From the NCBI RefSeq assembly GCF_026914265.1, contig NC_069124.1:12851723-12915722 (forward strand): DNA of 64,000 nt, written 5' to 3'. The position numbers and the translations under genes were made by a program. Within the stretch, counting starts at the first letter, position 1; every line of letters starts with the position of its first letter. Positions 48,102 through 64,000 of the stretch are shown piece after piece. This DNA comes from Mya arenaria (Eukaryota > Mollusca > Bivalvia > Myida > Myidae). A model generated the notes under the pieces. The model did not search any database. It had not been told where the DNA came from and saw nothing but the letters and a program-made list of their open reading frames with translations.

Positions 48102-50863
48102 AGCAAAACTGTAAGATAATAGTCAAAATTATAAAATGTTGACAGTCGGACATATGTATGTGGATGAGTTTGCCTTTGACTTAAATTTTGGTAAAATTGC
48201 TTTTATATTTTCAAACTCTCTGATTGTCCATTTAACAGTTAGATCAGTTAGATTTTGTAATTTGAACATGAGTTATCATGTACTAGGTTAGTCTATATAA
48301 ACAGCCTCTTCAGAGTCTTTGACGATTTTTGTGTTGGCGAATGGCGACTCTACGCATCCATATCCCACTTGTTGTTTTCCTAGCCAAGAATGACAGATCC
48401 CAGCGCTAAATATATTGAGCAGAAAGATAACGGGCACCTGCTAGATAGTTCAAAAATGGCGATGCTTTGTTGACAGATCAATCTAAATTTGTGTTTCATA
48501 AAACACTGAAGTGTAATATGAGAAAGGTATTGGCTAAAAATAATTTATGTTAAACTTTTGTGTTTTTATTCAACAATGCGGTGTTAAATATTGTGGCGTT
48601 ACAGTTGAAGAATATATTTTACATTGGTATGAATCAGTCGACTTGTGGCGTTTAGGGAACAAAATGAATATCCAAATGTTAAAAACAGTTCCCTATATGC
48701 GCATTATTGTGGCTAGTAAGTACTAGGTTAATTCTAAAAGCACATTATTTTTTTAACTGTGTTTAATACTGTAGAAATAAATTATTATATTTAGGATCCA
48801 CTGGCTGTAATTTTTATCATTTTGTGCACTGCTGTGGCCTGTTAGAGAGTTTTCCAATCGCAGAAAAACATCCTGGTCATCCATTTCCCCAAAACTGTTT
48901 TAATTAGATAAATACACTTAAATGTACACTAGTCTAAAATAATAGACGTGTTATACGGGATTCTTCCAATCCCTAACGTCTAAACGGGAATGTGCAAAAA
49001 ACGGGGGTGTTTTAAAAATATTGAAATTGTTTAAAGGGAAGTATTTTATGGTTGAAATTGATCATAAAGAGTTATATTCATATTTTACCATGTAAGTGAA
49101 ATGTTATTTTGCACTAAACAAGCATTTTATGCATTAAAACAAGTTGTTTACCTTTCCAATAAAACGAAAGCTGACTGTCACAGACAACAATTATGCGAAG
49201 GGGAACAACTCGATACAATCGTAATAGCTCGGCCTCCTCCGACAAAGCTTCGAGATAGACCTCGTTATACAATCGTAACAACTCGGCCATGGCCGAAATG
49301 TTCCGAGCGATTTTAAACTGTGCCCTAAAGCCTTGCAGGTGCCCTTCATGTATATATCGTTATGTTTTGACAGAATGAAATGAAAAAAAGCCGTCAAACT
49401 CATAATTATAAGTTGGATATTTATTTTTTTGTGTACGGAACTAATATAAAATACCATTATCTGGTAATATTTCTTGTTTTTATGATATTTTATAGGCGCT
49501 ATATGCTTTAACCCGGAATCCTGATCGGAACAACTACCCACTTTTGATACTAAACAATTTGTACGTGAAGGATTTGCCATATCAAAAATCTAAAAAAAAT
49601 CCGTCAACGTACAATTATTTGGACTAAAATGTACACAATCAAGGAAACTGTCAAACAGCTTGTAAAGGACAGTTCAATTTAAAACATTTGACAAAAACAG
49701 TTTAGGACTTAATCGTATGAAATCTATTGAATTGATACTGCACTTATCTATTTGAGATAAATGTTGATAACGTTATAAACCATTATTGGTACGAACGTCA
49801 TAGAGTACGAATTACATAAACAAAGCAAAAAAAATGAATCTCAAATAACACAAACAATTATAAGCATATCAATAAGTCAATAAATATTCGACTGGAGTCA
49901 TGCCTAAACATTGTTACAGGGTGAAAAATATTAAAAATGTTTGCTGTTTACCAGTTTCGGAGCTTAGGACTTCGAAGTACCTTCGAGTAGACCTCATTTA
50001 AACGGTGTGGCAGTAGAAACCTCCATTGTTTGGTCACGTGACTTTAAGCAGACAGGCAAGTCATAATTCGTTGAAGTCAATTCATTTTAATGATTAACAT
50101 AAATAAATTTAATAAGGTCTTCGTCAGTTCATATTTTTCCTTTTTTCAACAAAAACTTTTTGACTTAAAATTGCATGGAATGTTTTTTTTTAGAAATCTG
50201 GAAACTTATACCAGAATAAATGTTGAAATGTTTTAATTTACCAAATATTCATCTAAACATTCACCGTCAGTGTCAATCACTGAAGCAGCAATTCCGGATT
50301 ATTTCATTTGCTAAATCGAGAACAGTGATCATGTTCAAAGATTGAATCACAGACAGTATTGGAAATCTTTGAAGACATGTATGTGTTGCAATATATACAA
50401 AAAAAGTGGTATTGCACACTTAGTTTGATTAGTTTGGCTGCATGTCTGCATTTTTTTGTAGGGTCATGTGCTTTCTTGTATGCTGTTTTAATCAAAATAA
50501 TTGGACGTTATTTTTGGGAATCCCTGCGAGAGATTACTTAAGTACATCAAAAATCATAAAAAAATCTCTCGATGAACAGATACTCAGGCTCAATGCTTTT
50601 CTTGCAGAAAGTCAGCAAAGTGTATTTAAACCAGTAAGGGTTTATGTCTGAAGATGTAGTGCCCTCTTTCTTCCTCTGGACTTCATGAGCTCACAGACTG
50701 ACATGTGAAAGAAGTATTTTACTTAAACATGATATGGGCACAAAAACATGATATGGGCACAAAAAGAAATACTGGATTTTGATAAAACTAATAATGCTTT
50801 TGTTGTTACATTTTAGATTTTTTTTAATATGAATGAGGTGACGACGTTGATGTTAGTGTTGTC
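48102..50863. other. Divergent intergenic region between GEMIN8 and WDR17
   Basis: The two genes start away from each other, 2.76 kb apart. The interval holds R2 copy 3 (48,929-49,632) and otherwise AT-rich sequence. Either flank may hold a 5' UTR exon. Short open frames at 50,304-50,651 lack homology. Confidence 0.5.
48929..49632 (-). mobile_element. R2 MITE-like element, copy 3 (complete)
   Basis: This is the best-preserved R2 copy, about 700 bp. It starts TA|GTCTAAAATAATAGACG and ends CGTACAATTATTTGGAC|TA, giving imperfect terminal inverted repeats flanked by TA. Internally it carries GAATGAAATG, AACAACTCGGCCATGGCCGA and GAACAACTACCCACTTTTG in the reverse of the order at 5,377-7,176. No transposase frame. 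It lies between two host genes. Confidence 0.7.

Positions 50864-64000
<13,137 letters not shown>

Overview
The window looks like nuclear DNA of a bivalve mollusc. It is AT-rich, its genes have many short exons with GT/AG introns, and it is full of repeats of a kind I associate with clam, oyster and mussel genomes: units with repeated AAGGTCA/TGACCTTGACC motifs, an element ending in GGGGGGCATAA, and small inverted-repeat elements. The species assignment is inference. The recognised genes are ordinary animal genes.

Layout. (1) About 1-7,700: no gene I can defend; a SINE, short inverted-repeat elements (one split by a 997-bp terminal-inverted-repeat transposon) and other dispersed repeats. (2) About 7,740-8,480: an orphan copy of the upstream flank of the receptor genes, without a receptor body. 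(3) 9,394-23,631 (minus): receptor copy A, a complete anion-type Cys-loop receptor subunit in 10 coding exons; a LINE and a LINE fragment sit in its introns. (4) 23,632-27,080: its upstream flank, ending in a decayed copy of the last two GEMIN8 exons. (5) 28,190-29,467: a fold-back element. (6) 30,259-41,647 (minus): receptor copy B, with the same exon structure plus a 30-nt micro-exon, a 57-bp tandem array built from the edge of its own M3 exon, and several satellites. (7) 46,075-48,101 (minus): intact GEMIN8. (8) 50,864-64,000 (plus): WDR17, 18 coding exons, running off the window. GEMIN8 and WDR17 are divergent.

History. Receptor plus the 3' half of GEMIN8 were duplicated in tandem. Unit A kept a working-looking receptor but only a truncated, broken GEMIN8; unit B kept both. 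The third copy of the receptor upstream flank at 7.7-8.5 kb implies at least one more unit once lay to the left. Both receptor copies splice to uninterrupted frames of 423 and 425 residues by my manual model (all exon phases agree), so both may be functional.

Functions. The receptors should be plasma-membrane chloride channels opened by a small transmitter. GEMIN8 is a subunit of the SMN complex that assembles spliceosomal snRNPs. WDR17 is a large WD40 plus helical-repeat protein of poorly known role. Their adjacency does not suggest a shared pathway.

The most unusual structure is the 57-bp array at 30,920-31,600: an exon edge with its 3' splice site, amplified about 12 times just upstream of the real exon.
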